From Gloeomargarita lithophora Alchichica-D10 (GTDB lineage: Bacteria > Cyanobacteriota > Cyanobacteriia > Gloeomargaritales > Gloeomargaritaceae), in NCBI RefSeq assembly GCF_001870225.1, contig NZ_CP017675.1, positions 575,284 through 615,679 of the forward strand: a stretch of DNA of 40,396 nt, in the 5' to 3' direction. The position numbers and the translations under genes are program-made. The notes below the pieces were generated by a model that searched no databases, was not told the DNA's origin, and saw only the letters and a list, made by a program, of their open reading frames with translations. Of the stretch, positions 26,337 through 35,042 are shown piece after piece (within the stretch, counting starts at the first letter, position 1; every line of letters begins with the position of its first letter).

Positions 26337-26561
26337 GGGGTTATGTATGAAATGAAGATTATTTTCATTCTCAGGGGTCAGCCCCCGCCTGGCTAGATTT
26401 TGTGAAGCGAGTGTCGTTAAAATTACTGCTTGTTTACAGTGTTTTGAATTTTTAATACTTTCTTCAACTTTATTTTATTAGTTCTATCCTAGAGTTTTTC
26501 GGGCAGGGGCGGTCATTTGCGCCTAAAATAGAAATATTAAAGACATTCTGGAGAAATAAAT

Positions 26562-26732
26562 ATGCCTCAGCCAAAACCCGTCGGTCCGGCCTCTCAGCCT
26601 GTGCGGACACTACCTGCGGCTTCCGAACCCGGGGGAGCGTTGATTAAACCGAGTAAAGTGGTGATGGGGCGACCGGTGGCTCCCAACCAAGTTGACCCGC
26701 CCATGGGGGATTTAATGGGTTATTTGGACTAA
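26562..26732 (+). CDS. Small conserved protein, 56 residues, NRPV-type motif
   Basis: The ATG at 26562 is preceded by TCTGGAGAAATAAAT and opens a 56-codon frame rich in Pro, Val and Ala. The C-terminal part VVMGRPVAPNQVDPPMGDLM ending GYLD resembles the GNRPVAxNxxDxPxxLMGYLD tail of short cyanobacterial proteins of unknown function. It was missed by length cut-offs. It lies 12 bp before the next gene on the same strand, so the two are probably one transcript. The 225 bp upstream (26337-26561) hold only AT-rich, promoter-like sequence. Confidence 0.6.
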   Translation: MPQPKPVGPASQPVRTLPAASEPGGALIKPSKVVMGRPVAPNQVDPPMGDLMGYLD

Positions 26733-26744
26733 AACGCTCGGCCC

Positions 26745-27332
26745 ATGCCGTACACCACCCGTGAGTTGATTCAAATTTTGGAGCAGGAATTGCAGGCCAA
26801 TTGGCAGGGGCAACGCTGGCTACCTTCGGTGCGGGAACGGGTGGGTCATGCGGTGGTTGCCCTAGCGATTTCCCCGGAACGGCTGAGCATGGTGTTTGCC
26901 TTTGAGGATTTTCGGGCGCAGGTGCAGGCGTACCAGCAACAACAGGGGGTTTCCGGGATTGTCTGGCGCACCTGTCGGTTTCGGGAGGCGGGGATTGAGA
27001 TACCGGAGGTACATGGGCAGTTGTGTGCCCTTGCCAGGGACAAGGAACGGTTAATGCACACCAAACCGGCGATGGTGGATTTTTGGTGGGAGCAAACCCA
27101 GGGGTTAAATTACTGGTGGGTGCATCCCCACACCCGTCCGGTTACCGCCCAAGAATTAGCCCAAGCCCTCACCCAGGCGGAATGGTTGGAACTGGATGCC
27201 ACCCGCACGGAACTGTATCTGGGGTTGTGTTGGGGTGACCCCAAGGAGTACCGTTATCAATGGGCACGACCGGCCTCCGGGTGCGACCGAGTGGTGGCGG
27301 CGGTAGCCTTGCCCCAAGCGATTAAAGTTTAG
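26745..27332 (+). CDS. Conserved hypothetical protein
   Basis: The 195-residue soluble product starts MPYTTRELIQILEQELQANW. Trp-rich segments (DFWWEQTQGLNYWWVHPHT) and a C-terminal WGDPKEYRYQWARPASGCDR suggest a folded domain. No known motif is recognised. It sits between the 56-residue protein and a glycosyltransferase gene on the same strand. A 16-bp tandem repeat (AAGTTTAGGGATA-AA, 27325-27356) covers its stop codon and the leader of the next gene, duplicating that gene's ribosome binding sequence. Confidence 0.6.
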   Translation: MPYTTRELIQILEQELQANWQGQRWLPSVRERVGHAVVALAISPERLSMVFAFEDFRAQVQAYQQQQGVSGIVWRTCRFREAGIEIPEVHGQLCALARDKERLMHTKPAMVDFWWEQTQGLNYWWVHPHTRPVTAQELAQALTQAEWLELDATRTELYLGLCWGDPKEYRYQWARPASGCDRVVAAVALPQAIKV

Positions 27333-27356
27333 GGATAGAAAAGTTTAGGGATAAAA

Positions 27357-28283
27357 ATGACGACTACCCCTGATATTCCTGTGGTGATTGCCCATTTTGG
27401 TAACCAGCCGGAGTATTTGCAATCTGCCTTGGCACTGGCGGCACAGTGGAATCAAACTGTTGTTTTGCTGGGGGATGAGCACAATAAAAATTTCTGGCCG
27501 CACCATGCCAGTATCACCGGACTAGAATTAGCCAAATGGCAGGAATTTCAAAAAGTATATGTAAAACTATCCAATTATGATGAATTTTATGAAAAAGCGT
27601 TTTGGCAAAGAATGTTTTTTTTAGAATTTTGGATGCAGGATCAGGGCTATCAAGAAGTATTTTTGCTCGACAGTGATGTGGCAACTTTTGCTAATTTTAC
27701 CCAAGAGTTACAACTTTTTTTGTTAAACAAATATACCGCTGGGTTAATGGTTCTCCAAAATCCAGGTAATTTGCTCTGGATGGCTTCCCCGCATTTTTCC
27801 TATTGGACGCAAGCGGGAATTTCTGATTTTACCAGCTTTTGTATCCATGCCTATAGTAATCCTGAATATTTGGATAAATTTCAAGCGGTCTATAATGAAA
27901 TGAAAGATTTGGGTTTAGGGGGGGGTATTTGTGAAATGACGTTGCTTTATGAGTGGAGCCAAAAAGATACAAAAGTGTTTAATTTTGCTCAGGTATTTCA
28001 AGGAATGACATTTGATCATGGGATTAGTTCAGCGTCAAATTATTTACCTGCGGAATATCAGATGCAATTTGGTCTAAAAAAATTTATCTTTCGGGATGGC
28101 AAACCCTACGGTTACAATCAAATGTTAAAGCAGTATATTCGTTTTTGGGGTATCCATTGTTTGGGGGGCAATAAATGGTTAATCAAACGGTTTTTATCGC
28201 CTCAATGGCGGCATTTTTATCTCTGGGAAACGGGGTTGAGGAAAGCCCGCTACCGGGTTAAAAATTGGATAAAAGGCACTTAG
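27357..28283 (+). CDS. Glycosyltransferase-like protein (GT-A fold)
   Basis: The 308-residue product opens with a nucleotide-sugar-binding strand (IPVVIAHFGNQPEYLQSAL) and has the metal-binding DxD motif in EVFLLDSDVATF. The layout fits a GT-A glycosyltransferase acting on a cell-surface or storage glycan; donor and acceptor are unknown. No membrane segment is present. Codon use is clearly more AT-rich than its neighbours (for example around 27541-27730), which suggests transfer from elsewhere. The histidine kinase gene starts 7 bp after its stop. Confidence 0.75.
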   Translation: MTTTPDIPVVIAHFGNQPEYLQSALALAAQWNQTVVLLGDEHNKNFWPHHASITGLELAKWQEFQKVYVKLSNYDEFYEKAFWQRMFFLEFWMQDQGYQEVFLLDSDVATFANFTQELQLFLLNKYTAGLMVLQNPGNLLWMASPHFSYWTQAGISDFTSFCIHAYSNPEYLDKFQAVYNEMKDLGLGGGICEMTLLYEWSQKDTKVFNFAQVFQGMTFDHGISSASNYLPAEYQMQFGLKKFIFRDGKPYGYNQMLKQYIRFWGIHCLGGNKWLIKRFLSPQWRHFYLWETGLRKARYRVKNWIKGT

Positions 28284-28290
28284 TATTTCT

Positions 28291-29514
28291 ATGTTCCAAC
28301 AAATGCGTCGCCGTTTGGCTCTGTGGTACACCGGGGTAACGGCGGTTTTGCTCCTGGTGTTTGCCCTGGCGGGCTATGGCTATGTGCAAACCACCCTTAG
28401 TGAACGGATTGATGACACCCTGGATCATGTGGTGGAAGTGGTGGTGGCAACCCTGCCGAGTGCGCCGCCCCAGTGGCCGGAAGATGTGGAGGAAGACCGG
28501 GTGGCGTTGGAATGGTTTGCCCCCACCGGGGAGCGTATCTGGAGTACTTTAGATATGACTCTGGTGCCCCCTCTGCATCCGGGGGTGTGGCGGGAAACGG
28601 TGACCATTAGCGGGGATGAGGCTCTGCGGCAGGTGACGCAACCGGTGTACCTTGATCATACATTGTTAGGCTATTTACGCGTGAGTCATCCCTGGTTTGA
28701 GGTGACCAAACCGGTGCGCCAATTGCTCATAGATTTAACGGTCGGGGGGCTGGTTTCCCTGGGGTTGGTGGCGGTGGCGGGTTGGTTTCTGTCGGGGTTG
28801 GCGATGACTCCGGTGCGCCAGTCCTATCAACGGTTGGAGCAGTTTACCGCCGATGCGTCCCATGAATTGCGTAGCCCCCTAGCTAGTTTGCAAATGAATT
28901 GGGAATTATTACATTCGCAGTACCAAAGTCAACCCCAAATTCAGGCAATGGGGGGCTTAATCCAACGCTTGGGGCGGTTGGTGGATGATTTATTATTTTT
29001 GGCTCGCCAGGATACCCAGGGGGTGGGGGCGGGGGAAGCCTGTCCCTTGGATGGGCTGGTGATGGAGGTGACGCAGGAGCAACAGGGTTTGGCACCGGGG
29101 GTAATGATCCATCTGGAATTACCTACCACGGAAAACCCGGACACCCTGACGGTCTGGGGTAATTACGGCCAGTTGGGGCGATTATTCACCAATGTGATCC
29201 GCAATGCGTGGCAATATACGCCTGCGGGGGGTCAGGTGTGGGTGCGTTTATCCGTCCAGGGGGATACCCTCGCCGTTGCCGTCCAGGATACGGGGGTGGG
29301 GATTGCCGAGGCGGATTTGCCCCGGTTGTTTGACCGTTTTTACCGAGTCGATCCGGCTAGGGGTTGGGCGGGGGGCAGTGGGTTGGGGTTGGCGATTGCC
29401 CAAAGCATTGTCCAGGCGCACCAGGGGACGATGGATTTAACCAGCAAACTAGGCCAAGGTACGTTAGTTGTAATTACCTTACCTCGCTTCAAAGAGCTAA
29501 TTCATCGGGGGTAG
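28291..29514 (+). CDS. Sensor histidine kinase (RppB/NrsS-like)
   Basis: The 407-residue membrane kinase has two membrane segments (about 10-30 and 148-170) flanking a periplasmic sensor of about 115 residues, a HAMP-like linker and the phospho-acceptor DASHELRSPL with His191. The ATPase domain has the N box NVIRNAWQY, G1 VQDTGVGIAEADL, F box LFDRFYRVD and G2 GGSGLGLAIAQ. It resembles cyanobacterial RppB-type kinases that answer redox or metal signals. No response regulator gene is next to it. It may be co-transcribed with the glycosyltransferase. It overlaps the HEAT gene by 26 bp. Confidence 0.88.
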   Translation: MFQQMRRRLALWYTGVTAVLLLVFALAGYGYVQTTLSERIDDTLDHVVEVVVATLPSAPPQWPEDVEEDRVALEWFAPTGERIWSTLDMTLVPPLHPGVWRETVTISGDEALRQVTQPVYLDHTLLGYLRVSHPWFEVTKPVRQLLIDLTVGGLVSLGLVAVAGWFLSGLAMTPVRQSYQRLEQFTADASHELRSPLASLQMNWELLHSQYQSQPQIQAMGGLIQRLGRLVDDLLFLARQDTQGVGAGEACPLDGLVMEVTQEQQGLAPGVMIHLELPTTENPDTLTVWGNYGQLGRLFTNVIRNAWQYTPAGGQVWVRLSVQGDTLAVAVQDTGVGIAEADLPRLFDRFYRVDPARGWAGGSGLGLAIAQSIVQAHQGTMDLTSKLGQGTLVVITLPRFKELIHRG

Positions 29515-30193
29515 GCAGGCCAGCGATGACCCCCAAATTGAGCAATGCGCTCCAGCTATCGTCCCGGACTCCCGCATCCCCGTCTTGTAAACCGCCCCGC
29601 AGGGCTTCGACAATTTGTAAGTACAAATCCTCGGACAAATGTTCGGGGGGAATTTGCCCCAAGGCCCAGGTGCAGTTGCTCCGCACGGCGGCCACCGGGT
29701 CCTGTTGCAGGGTGTGGCAGAGAACTTGTACCGCCAAGGGCAGGAGTTGTCCATTCCCTTGCATCAGTTGCACGAGGGAACTGGCCGCCCACAACCGCAC
29801 CGCCGGAATATCCCGTTGGAGTGCCATTATCAATGTGGGAGCCGCCTGGTGATCGCGGCTGTAGCCCAAAGCCCAAATAATCCCCTTGCGGACGTAGCCG
29901 TTGGCATCGTGGTGCCATTGCTGGATGAGAGCCGGTACCGCCAGCGGGGTGGGGTTGCGTCCCAGGGCGTAGGCGGCGCTCAAACGCACCAGGGGACAGG
30001 CATCCGCCAGCAAAGGGATCAACCGTTCCCCCGCCCGCTCATCCTGGAGTTCACAAAACGCCCGGGCGGCCTGCATCCGTTGCAGGGGTTCACTGGCCGT
30101 CAACTGCGCCAGCATCAGGTCGGGGTCGGGTTGGGGTGCCTCCTGCCAGTCGTCGAGGGGGCTGGCGAGGTCGGGTTGGTCGTCGGTGAACAT
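29489..30193 (-). CDS. HEAT-repeat protein
   Basis: The 234-residue product consists of an acidic N-terminal tail followed by about five helical HEAT repeats. Visible units include RLIPLLADACPLVRLSAAYA, VPALIQQWHHDANGYVRKGI and APTLIMALQRDIPAVRLWAA. Related proteins in cyanobacteria include phycobilin lyases (CpcE/IaiH type) and general scaffolds; a role in phycobilisome chromophore handling is possible but unproven. No catalytic residues are assigned. The 3' end overlaps the histidine kinase gene by 26 bp. Confidence 0.82.
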   Translation of the reverse strand: MFTDDQPDLASPLDDWQEAPQPDPDLMLAQLTASEPLQRMQAARAFCELQDERAGERLIPLLADACPLVRLSAAYALGRNPTPLAVPALIQQWHHDANGYVRKGIIWALGYSRDHQAAPTLIMALQRDIPAVRLWAASSLVQLMQGNGQLLPLAVQVLCHTLQQDPVAAVRSNCTWALGQIPPEHLSEDLYLQIVEALRGGLQDGDAGVRDDSWSALLNLGVIAGLPTPDELAL

Positions 30194-30304
30194 GGCCTTT
30201 TTGTCCGGTTAATCCCCGGATTGGGGATAACTAAAAGTCTAACCCCGGTGGTTCCCCTTTGAACCCCAGGGCTAAAAACCCGGATTACCGACCCGCCCCA
30301 AACC

Positions 30305-30640
30305 CTAATCCACCCGTTGCGGTTGCCACTGGTAAAGGGGCAAACTGATTTTCCCGTTGGCATCAAAAACCACCCCCTCTGTCTCTAACAAAACCCGTTG
30401 CCGATGGTCATTCCCATGCCGAAACGCATCGTAGGAAATTTCACCCTTGGCATTGATTACCCGCTGCCAGGGAATTTCTGGCTGAAGGTTGGGCGGACAA
30501 GTCTGGAGTCGGTACAGGGCATAACCCACCAAACGGGCTTGACCGCTCAGATTCGCAAGCCGGGCAACTTGGCCGTAGGTCGCCACCCGGCCATAGGGAA
30601 TGTGTTGCACAACGCTATAAATCCTGGTGTAAGTATTCAT
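30305..30640 (-). CDS. Alkyltransferase-like (ATL) DNA-damage recognition protein, MGMT family
   Basis: The 111-residue product has the DNA-binding C-terminal domain of O6-methylguanine methyltransferases (IPYGRVATYGQVARL, arginine finger Arg36 in ARLVGYAL). The active-site PCHR motif is changed to PWQR (Pro57-Trp58), so it lacks the acceptor cysteine. ATL proteins of this kind bind O6-alkylguanine and pass the lesion to nucleotide-excision repair. Length and Trp substitution fit that group. A type II insertion element begins 8 bp upstream of the ATG. Confidence 0.88.
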   Translation of the reverse strand: MNTYTRIYSVVQHIPYGRVATYGQVARLANLSGQARLVGYALYRLQTCPPNLQPEIPWQRVINAKGEISYDAFRHGNDHRQRVLLETEGVVFDANGKISLPLYQWQPQRVD

Positions 30641-30647
30641 GGGTATT

Positions 30648-30757
30648 GGACACCTCTATTTATTTGCACCAACAAAAAATCATCTCGCTGGAATGCCATT
30701 ATTACCGAGAAGCAAGTACGGGGGCTGCGCCCCTGCGACCTATTCTTAGAGGTGTCC
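30648..30757 (+). mobile_element. Intact type II MITE-like element (110 bp)
   Basis: It has perfect 11-bp terminal inverted repeats, GGACACCTCTA and TAGAGGTGTCC, and TATT on both sides (30644-30647 and 30758-30761). The interior runs TCATCTCGCTGGAATGCC, then AAGTACGGGGGCTGCGCC, the reverse complement of the shared core. It has no coding capacity. It is the best-preserved copy and also shows the uninterrupted version of the site occupied by the nested element at 860-956. Confidence 0.85.
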
Positions 30758-30789
30758 TATTAAGTATTAATGTTTAAGTCTTCAGGTTT

Positions 30790-31914
30790 CTAACTCCGGC
30801 GCGCCCCCCGGTACTGCATTTGCCGCTTGAGGGTGAAATTTTGCGCCAACTGGGGCATATCGCTCCGATGCCCCACCACAATCAACGTATCCCCCATATC
30901 CACCCCCGTATCCCGGTCGGGATTATCCACCAATGTCCCATCGGCACGCCGCAGAGCCACCACGATAAACGTCCGATCCCCCCGCACCTCCACATCCCCC
31001 ACCGTCCGGCCAATTAACGGGGAATCCTCCGGCACCAGCAGTTCATCCATCCGCAGGCTGATTTGGTTGAGCATCTCATTAACCGTACTGCTACCGTCAT
31101 TACGATCCAGCAGGTCAATGGTGGCGGGATGGGTAATCAAATAGGCCAACCGCATCGCCCCAATGGTCGCCGGTAGCACCACATGATCCGCCCCGGCCAG
31201 GCGCAATTTCCGTTCCGTGGCCGGAAACTCCCCCCGCGCCAGAATCGTGATCCCCTCATTCAGCCCCCGTGCCGTCAGGGTAATAAACACATTCAACGCA
31301 TCATCGGGCAGTACCGTTGCCAACGCCCGTGCCCGTGCCACCCCCGCCAAAATCAAAGTTTCCTCATCCTCCGCATCCCCCGCATAGCCCACATAGCCAT
31401 GTTCCGTGGCCTCCCGAATCCGCTCCTCATTCACATCCAAAACGATCAAAGGCAAGCCCGCTGAACGCACCCGCTGCGCCAGGATTTGTCCCATGCGGCC
31501 ATAGCCACAGATAATCACATGGTCTTGCAGTTGGGCAATTTTCTGGTTCATGCGTTGGGACTCCAGGACGTGTTTAATTTCCCCCTCTGTCACAAACTGT
31601 ACCAATGCCCCCACCGTACCCACGACAGCGGCACTGCCCAGGAGGATAATCAGCATGGTAAAGATGCGTAACAGGGGTGTATTCAAGGGACGGACTTCCC
31701 CAAACCCCACCCCAAAAATCGTAATCACCACCATGTACAGGGCATCTAAAAACGACCAGCCCGCAAACACCCAATAGCCCAAGATACCGACCAACAGCAC
31801 CCCAGAGAACACCGCCAAGGCAATCAGTAGGTTCCGCAGACCGGGGGAAACCTGCCAGCGATCCCGCAGGCGTTGGGTTTGATTGAGCAGGGCAGGAATA
31901 GAACGACGGGGCAC
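30790..31914 (-). CDS. Potassium channel protein with RCK (TrkA-N/TrkA-C) domains
   Basis: The 374-residue product starts at GTG. It has two membrane segments (about 28-52 and 83-108) around a pore loop whose filter reads TIFGVGFGE (65-73) in place of the classic TVGYGD. An RCK domain follows with the nucleotide-binding loop ICGYGRMGQ (about 136-144) and a TrkA-C domain (about 290-365). Such MthK-like channels are gated by Ca2+ or nucleotides at the RCK ring. Ion selectivity with the altered filter is inferred, not known. Confidence 0.87.
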   Translation of the reverse strand: MPRRSIPALLNQTQRLRDRWQVSPGLRNLLIALAVFSGVLLVGILGYWVFAGWSFLDALYMVVITIFGVGFGEVRPLNTPLLRIFTMLIILLGSAAVVGTVGALVQFVTEGEIKHVLESQRMNQKIAQLQDHVIICGYGRMGQILAQRVRSAGLPLIVLDVNEERIREATEHGYVGYAGDAEDEETLILAGVARARALATVLPDDALNVFITLTARGLNEGITILARGEFPATERKLRLAGADHVVLPATIGAMRLAYLITHPATIDLLDRNDGSSTVNEMLNQISLRMDELLVPEDSPLIGRTVGDVEVRGDRTFIVVALRRADGTLVDNPDRDTGVDMGDTLIVVGHRSDMPQLAQNFTLKRQMQYRGARRS

Positions 31915-32031
31915 AGGGTGGTTCCGGGAATAAGGGCTTTGTCATAATCTAATATGATGCTAACGTGCTCAGCCCGCAGTGGCCGTCAATACCAATTACT
32001 ATTCAGGTGGTTACAAGTATTTAATTCACAC

Positions 32032-33171
32032 TTAATTCACACTGCGGCGGTCATGGATTTTCCAGCGATCTCCCACCCGGCGCAGGTCAAAGCGATAGGT
32101 GTCCCGGTCGGTTTTGCTTTGGCGCAGACGGCCATTTTTATAGATATTTAATTGTTCTTGAATGGCAATGTCTAAAACAACTTGATTGGCAGTGGATTGA
32201 ATTACCCTTTTGAGGGTCACTTGACCAGTACCGTATTGATAATAAGTATTATTTTTGCGGAGCCAATCCACCGAACCGTCCTGCTTCGCCACCGCCGTCC
32301 AGGCCGGTCCCGTTAAAAAATTAGCCGCCACATCCAGGTCATAGGGCGGGGCAAAGACGTTTTTTTTGGCCTCCAACCAGGATGCCACCAGAGCCACCCC
32401 ATCCGCACCACTAAAACGGCTCTCGGATACTGCCGTCGAGGTGCTTTTCTGGCCTCCCCCACTCCCGCTTGATTCTTGCGCTGGTTCCATCGGGGTAAGA
32501 CTGGGGACTGACTCCACCCCCGCCGGGGATTCGCTCTGGAACGGCACCGAACGCCCCAGCAACAAAAACCAGACCAACCCACCCCCCACCACCCCAAGTA
32601 CCCCTAACCCCAACCCCAACAGCAAAAGCCCCACCACATTGGGGCTAGGTTGGGGAGCAACCGGCGCAGGTGTCATTAGCTCCGGTGTCATAGACCCTAC
32701 GGTGGGGGCAATTGCGGGCATCGTCTGGGGGGTAGGCGTGGTAATTGGGGCAACCTCGGTCGGGTCAAAATCCTGGGGCACCACCACCGCCAACACTTGA
32801 CCCGCTTCGCTAAAGTCACCCGCCAACATCTGTGCCAGCGTTTGCTCCAGAGAGGCATCCAGTTGACAATGTTCCTGCCAATGCCAATCCGGGCTGGGGG
32901 GATAGCCCGTCAGCAGGGTAATCGCCGCCTGCGCCAAAGCCATCAAATCCTGTTGGGGCGTGCCGTTCGTGGGCGTGCGGGTCGGGGGAGCCAAATGACA
33001 ACCGTTGGGCACCTGTTGCATGGTGGTCAAACTCACGCCCCCGTGGGCGTGATGCCGGTCATGGTAGGTTTGCAGTTGGCTCAAGGCTTGCCGTAATAAA
33101 AGCCTGACCTGGGACTGGTTTAAGGGTTGTCCGTCCCGCTCCAGCAAAATTTGACGGTAGGATACGGCCAT
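32032..33171 (-). CDS. Degenerate kinase C-lobe - transmembrane - ARC6-like (IMS) domain protein
   Basis: The 379-residue product begins directly at a region resembling the C-lobe of a Ser/Thr kinase (VRLLLRQALSQLQTYHDRHH). Where HRDLKPSN should be it has AHGGVSLTT, and the whole N-lobe is absent, so it cannot be an active kinase. A Pro/Thr-rich linker, one membrane segment (about 190-215) and a Ser/Gly-rich spacer follow. The C-terminal domain (about 265-375; LVASWLEAKKNVFAPPYDLD, DTYRFDLRRVGDRWKIHDR) resembles the DUF4101/IMS domain of ARC6-type division proteins. A structural or signalling role at the membrane is likely. Confidence 0.72.
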   Translation of the reverse strand: MAVSYRQILLERDGQPLNQSQVRLLLRQALSQLQTYHDRHHAHGGVSLTTMQQVPNGCHLAPPTRTPTNGTPQQDLMALAQAAITLLTGYPPSPDWHWQEHCQLDASLEQTLAQMLAGDFSEAGQVLAVVVPQDFDPTEVAPITTPTPQTMPAIAPTVGSMTPELMTPAPVAPQPSPNVVGLLLLGLGLGVLGVVGGGLVWFLLLGRSVPFQSESPAGVESVPSLTPMEPAQESSGSGGGQKSTSTAVSESRFSGADGVALVASWLEAKKNVFAPPYDLDVAANFLTGPAWTAVAKQDGSVDWLRKNNTYYQYGTGQVTLKRVIQSTANQVVLDIAIQEQLNIYKNGRLRQSKTDRDTYRFDLRRVGDRWKIHDRRSVN

Positions 33172-33220
33172 GCGATCCCCTACAGGTTGCCACTTCTAGT
33201 CTAATCAGGACGGCAAGCGA

Positions 33221-35002
33221 TTATGATTCAGCCGCTCGCTGTTGCAATTGGGTTAGCCCCACCCGCTGGCAAAAGTCCCCAAATCGTTCACCCATGTACC
33301 GCTCTTGTTTATAAAAAGTAAATATTGGCTTAAGCACTTGAGTCATACCATCCAGGGGCATTTTCTCCCATAGCACTTGAGCCAGCCGGTCACCGTTGGC
33401 ACTCGCACCCACCCACACCTGGTAATGGCCGGGTAAGGTGCCCACCAAGCCCAACTCCGCCAGATAGGGACGGGCACAGCCATTGGGACAGCCCGTCATG
33501 CGAATGATTAAAGGGGTATCGCCCAAACCCAGTTCCCCCCATAGGGTTTCCACCTCTTGTACTAAATTTGGTAGTACTCGCTCGGATTCGGTAATCGCTA
33601 AACCACAGGTGGGCAGGGCGGGGCAGGCCATTGCCAAGCGGGTGAAGGGGGACAGGTCATCCGCTAAAGGCACCCGATGACTACGCAGAATCTCGCTGAT
33701 TTTGCCCCGCCAGTGGGGGTCAATGTCCATGAGAATGACATCCTGGGTGGGGCTGAGTTGCAATGGGAGGGCAAACTGCTCGTTGATCAAGCGCAGGGCG
33801 GTTTTGAGTTGCATCTCTGCCGTATCTGCGATCCGCCCGTTGGGGATGGATAAACCCAAAAACAGCTTGCCGTCCCCCTGGGTCTGCCAACCGAGGTAAT
33901 TCAACCCCGGCGGAAAGGGGGGGATTTTTTGCCAGGGTTTGAGTTTTTGCCCCACATATTCCTGCACCTTTTGCCGGAATTTACGAATACCCCAGGTGTG
34001 GACAAGGTACTTCATACGGGCTTGTTTGCGATCCTGGCGGTTACCATGATCCCGCTGGACTGCCAAAATCGCTTGCATCACCGTTTCAATCTCTGCCACC
34101 GGCGCAAACCCCAGGGGTTGACCCAACAGCGGGAAGGTTTCTTCTTTGTTGTGGGTGCGCCCCATGCCCCCGCCCACTAGGATATTAAAACCCCGCAATG
34201 CCCCCTTGGTATCGGTGACCACAATCAGGCCAATATCTTGGGAGTAAATATCCACCGAATTGTCATCGGGGACGGTGATGGCGCACTTGAATTTGCGGGG
34301 TAGATATTGGTTGCCGTAGAGGGGTTCCGTGGGATTATCCAGGTGAATTTTGGGGAGATGCTCTAGCTGGGGCAACACCGGAATTTCCACCTGTTCATCA
34401 TCAATCCACAGGTCGTAATAACTGCGGGTGCGGGGCAAAAGCAAATCCGATAACTTCCGGGCGTACTCCTGGGCGTGGCGATAGCTGGGACGGTGGCGAA
34501 AGGGAGCGGGGGGAGCCATGACATTGCGGTTAATATCCCCACAGGTGGCGAGGGTACTGCCCATATTCCGCACAATCGCCTCGATCACGGTCTGCAAATT
34601 GCCCTTGAGTACCCCGTGCATTTGAAACGTTTGCCGGGTGGTGACCCGCAGGGTGCCGTTGCCGTATTGATCCGCTAGGGCAGACAGGGTGGCGTAAAGC
34701 GGGGCGGGGACATGACCCCCCGGTTGGCGGGTGCGGAGCATCAAAGAAAAATCCCGCTCCAAACCCTGTTGGCGCAATTCCCGGCGTTTGTCCCGGTCGT
34801 CCTGCTGGTAAGAACCGTGGAATTTCAAAATCTGCACCGCCGGTTCACTAAACTGGCGGGTGGGTTGGCGGGCTTCAGTCGCCAAGGGTTCCTGGAGATA
34901 GTTGCTCGCCAGCTTGACCGCCTCACCCCGGGGTAAACGCCCGGCGGGGTCGGTGGGGGGAACGGCAGTGCTGGTATCGCCAGTGATGGTATCGCCAGTC
35001 AT
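33221..35002 (-). CDS. sir: Assimilatory sulfite reductase (ferredoxin)
   Basis: The enzyme reduces sulfite to sulfide with six electrons from photosynthetic ferredoxin. The 593-residue product has the duplicated nitrite/sulfite reductase ferredoxin-like and 4Fe-4S domains. The siroheme/iron-sulfur ligands are Cys460, Cys466, Cys505 and Cys509 in CPALPTC and TGCPNGC. RTRQPGGHVPAPLY, TTRQTFQMHG and ATCGDINRNV are typical of the sulfite branch. It is divergent from cysH, and the shared promoter region holds a palindrome also found before sbpA. Confidence 0.95.
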   Translation of the reverse strand: MTGDTITGDTSTAVPPTDPAGRLPRGEAVKLASNYLQEPLATEARQPTRQFSEPAVQILKFHGSYQQDDRDKRRELRQQGLERDFSLMLRTRQPGGHVPAPLYATLSALADQYGNGTLRVTTRQTFQMHGVLKGNLQTVIEAIVRNMGSTLATCGDINRNVMAPPAPFRHRPSYRHAQEYARKLSDLLLPRTRSYYDLWIDDEQVEIPVLPQLEHLPKIHLDNPTEPLYGNQYLPRKFKCAITVPDDNSVDIYSQDIGLIVVTDTKGALRGFNILVGGGMGRTHNKEETFPLLGQPLGFAPVAEIETVMQAILAVQRDHGNRQDRKQARMKYLVHTWGIRKFRQKVQEYVGQKLKPWQKIPPFPPGLNYLGWQTQGDGKLFLGLSIPNGRIADTAEMQLKTALRLINEQFALPLQLSPTQDVILMDIDPHWRGKISEILRSHRVPLADDLSPFTRLAMACPALPTCGLAITESERVLPNLVQEVETLWGELGLGDTPLIIRMTGCPNGCARPYLAELGLVGTLPGHYQVWVGASANGDRLAQVLWEKMPLDGMTQVLKPIFTFYKQERYMGERFGDFCQRVGLTQLQQRAAES

Positions 35003-35008
35003 TATGTC

Positions 35009-35036
35009 GCTAATTCCGGTCGGATTTAGATGGATT
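35009..35036. promoter_or_regulatory. Palindromic block in the sir/cysH divergent promoter region
   Basis: The core AATTCCGGTCGGATTT (35012-35027) is a near-perfect palindrome (TCCG-N2-CGGA with A/T arms). Together with its flanks it matches the block upstream of sbpA except for two single-base gaps. It ends about 7 bp before the sir ATG and lies about 50 bp before the cysH start. An operator for a sulfur regulator is the simplest reading. Confidence 0.6.
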
Positions 35037-35042
35037 ATTTCA

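Noticed and set aside
26337-26561. A specific promoter for the 26562-29514 gene run
   Set aside because: Several weak AT-rich matches exist but none has both boxes at good spacing, so no promoter was called.
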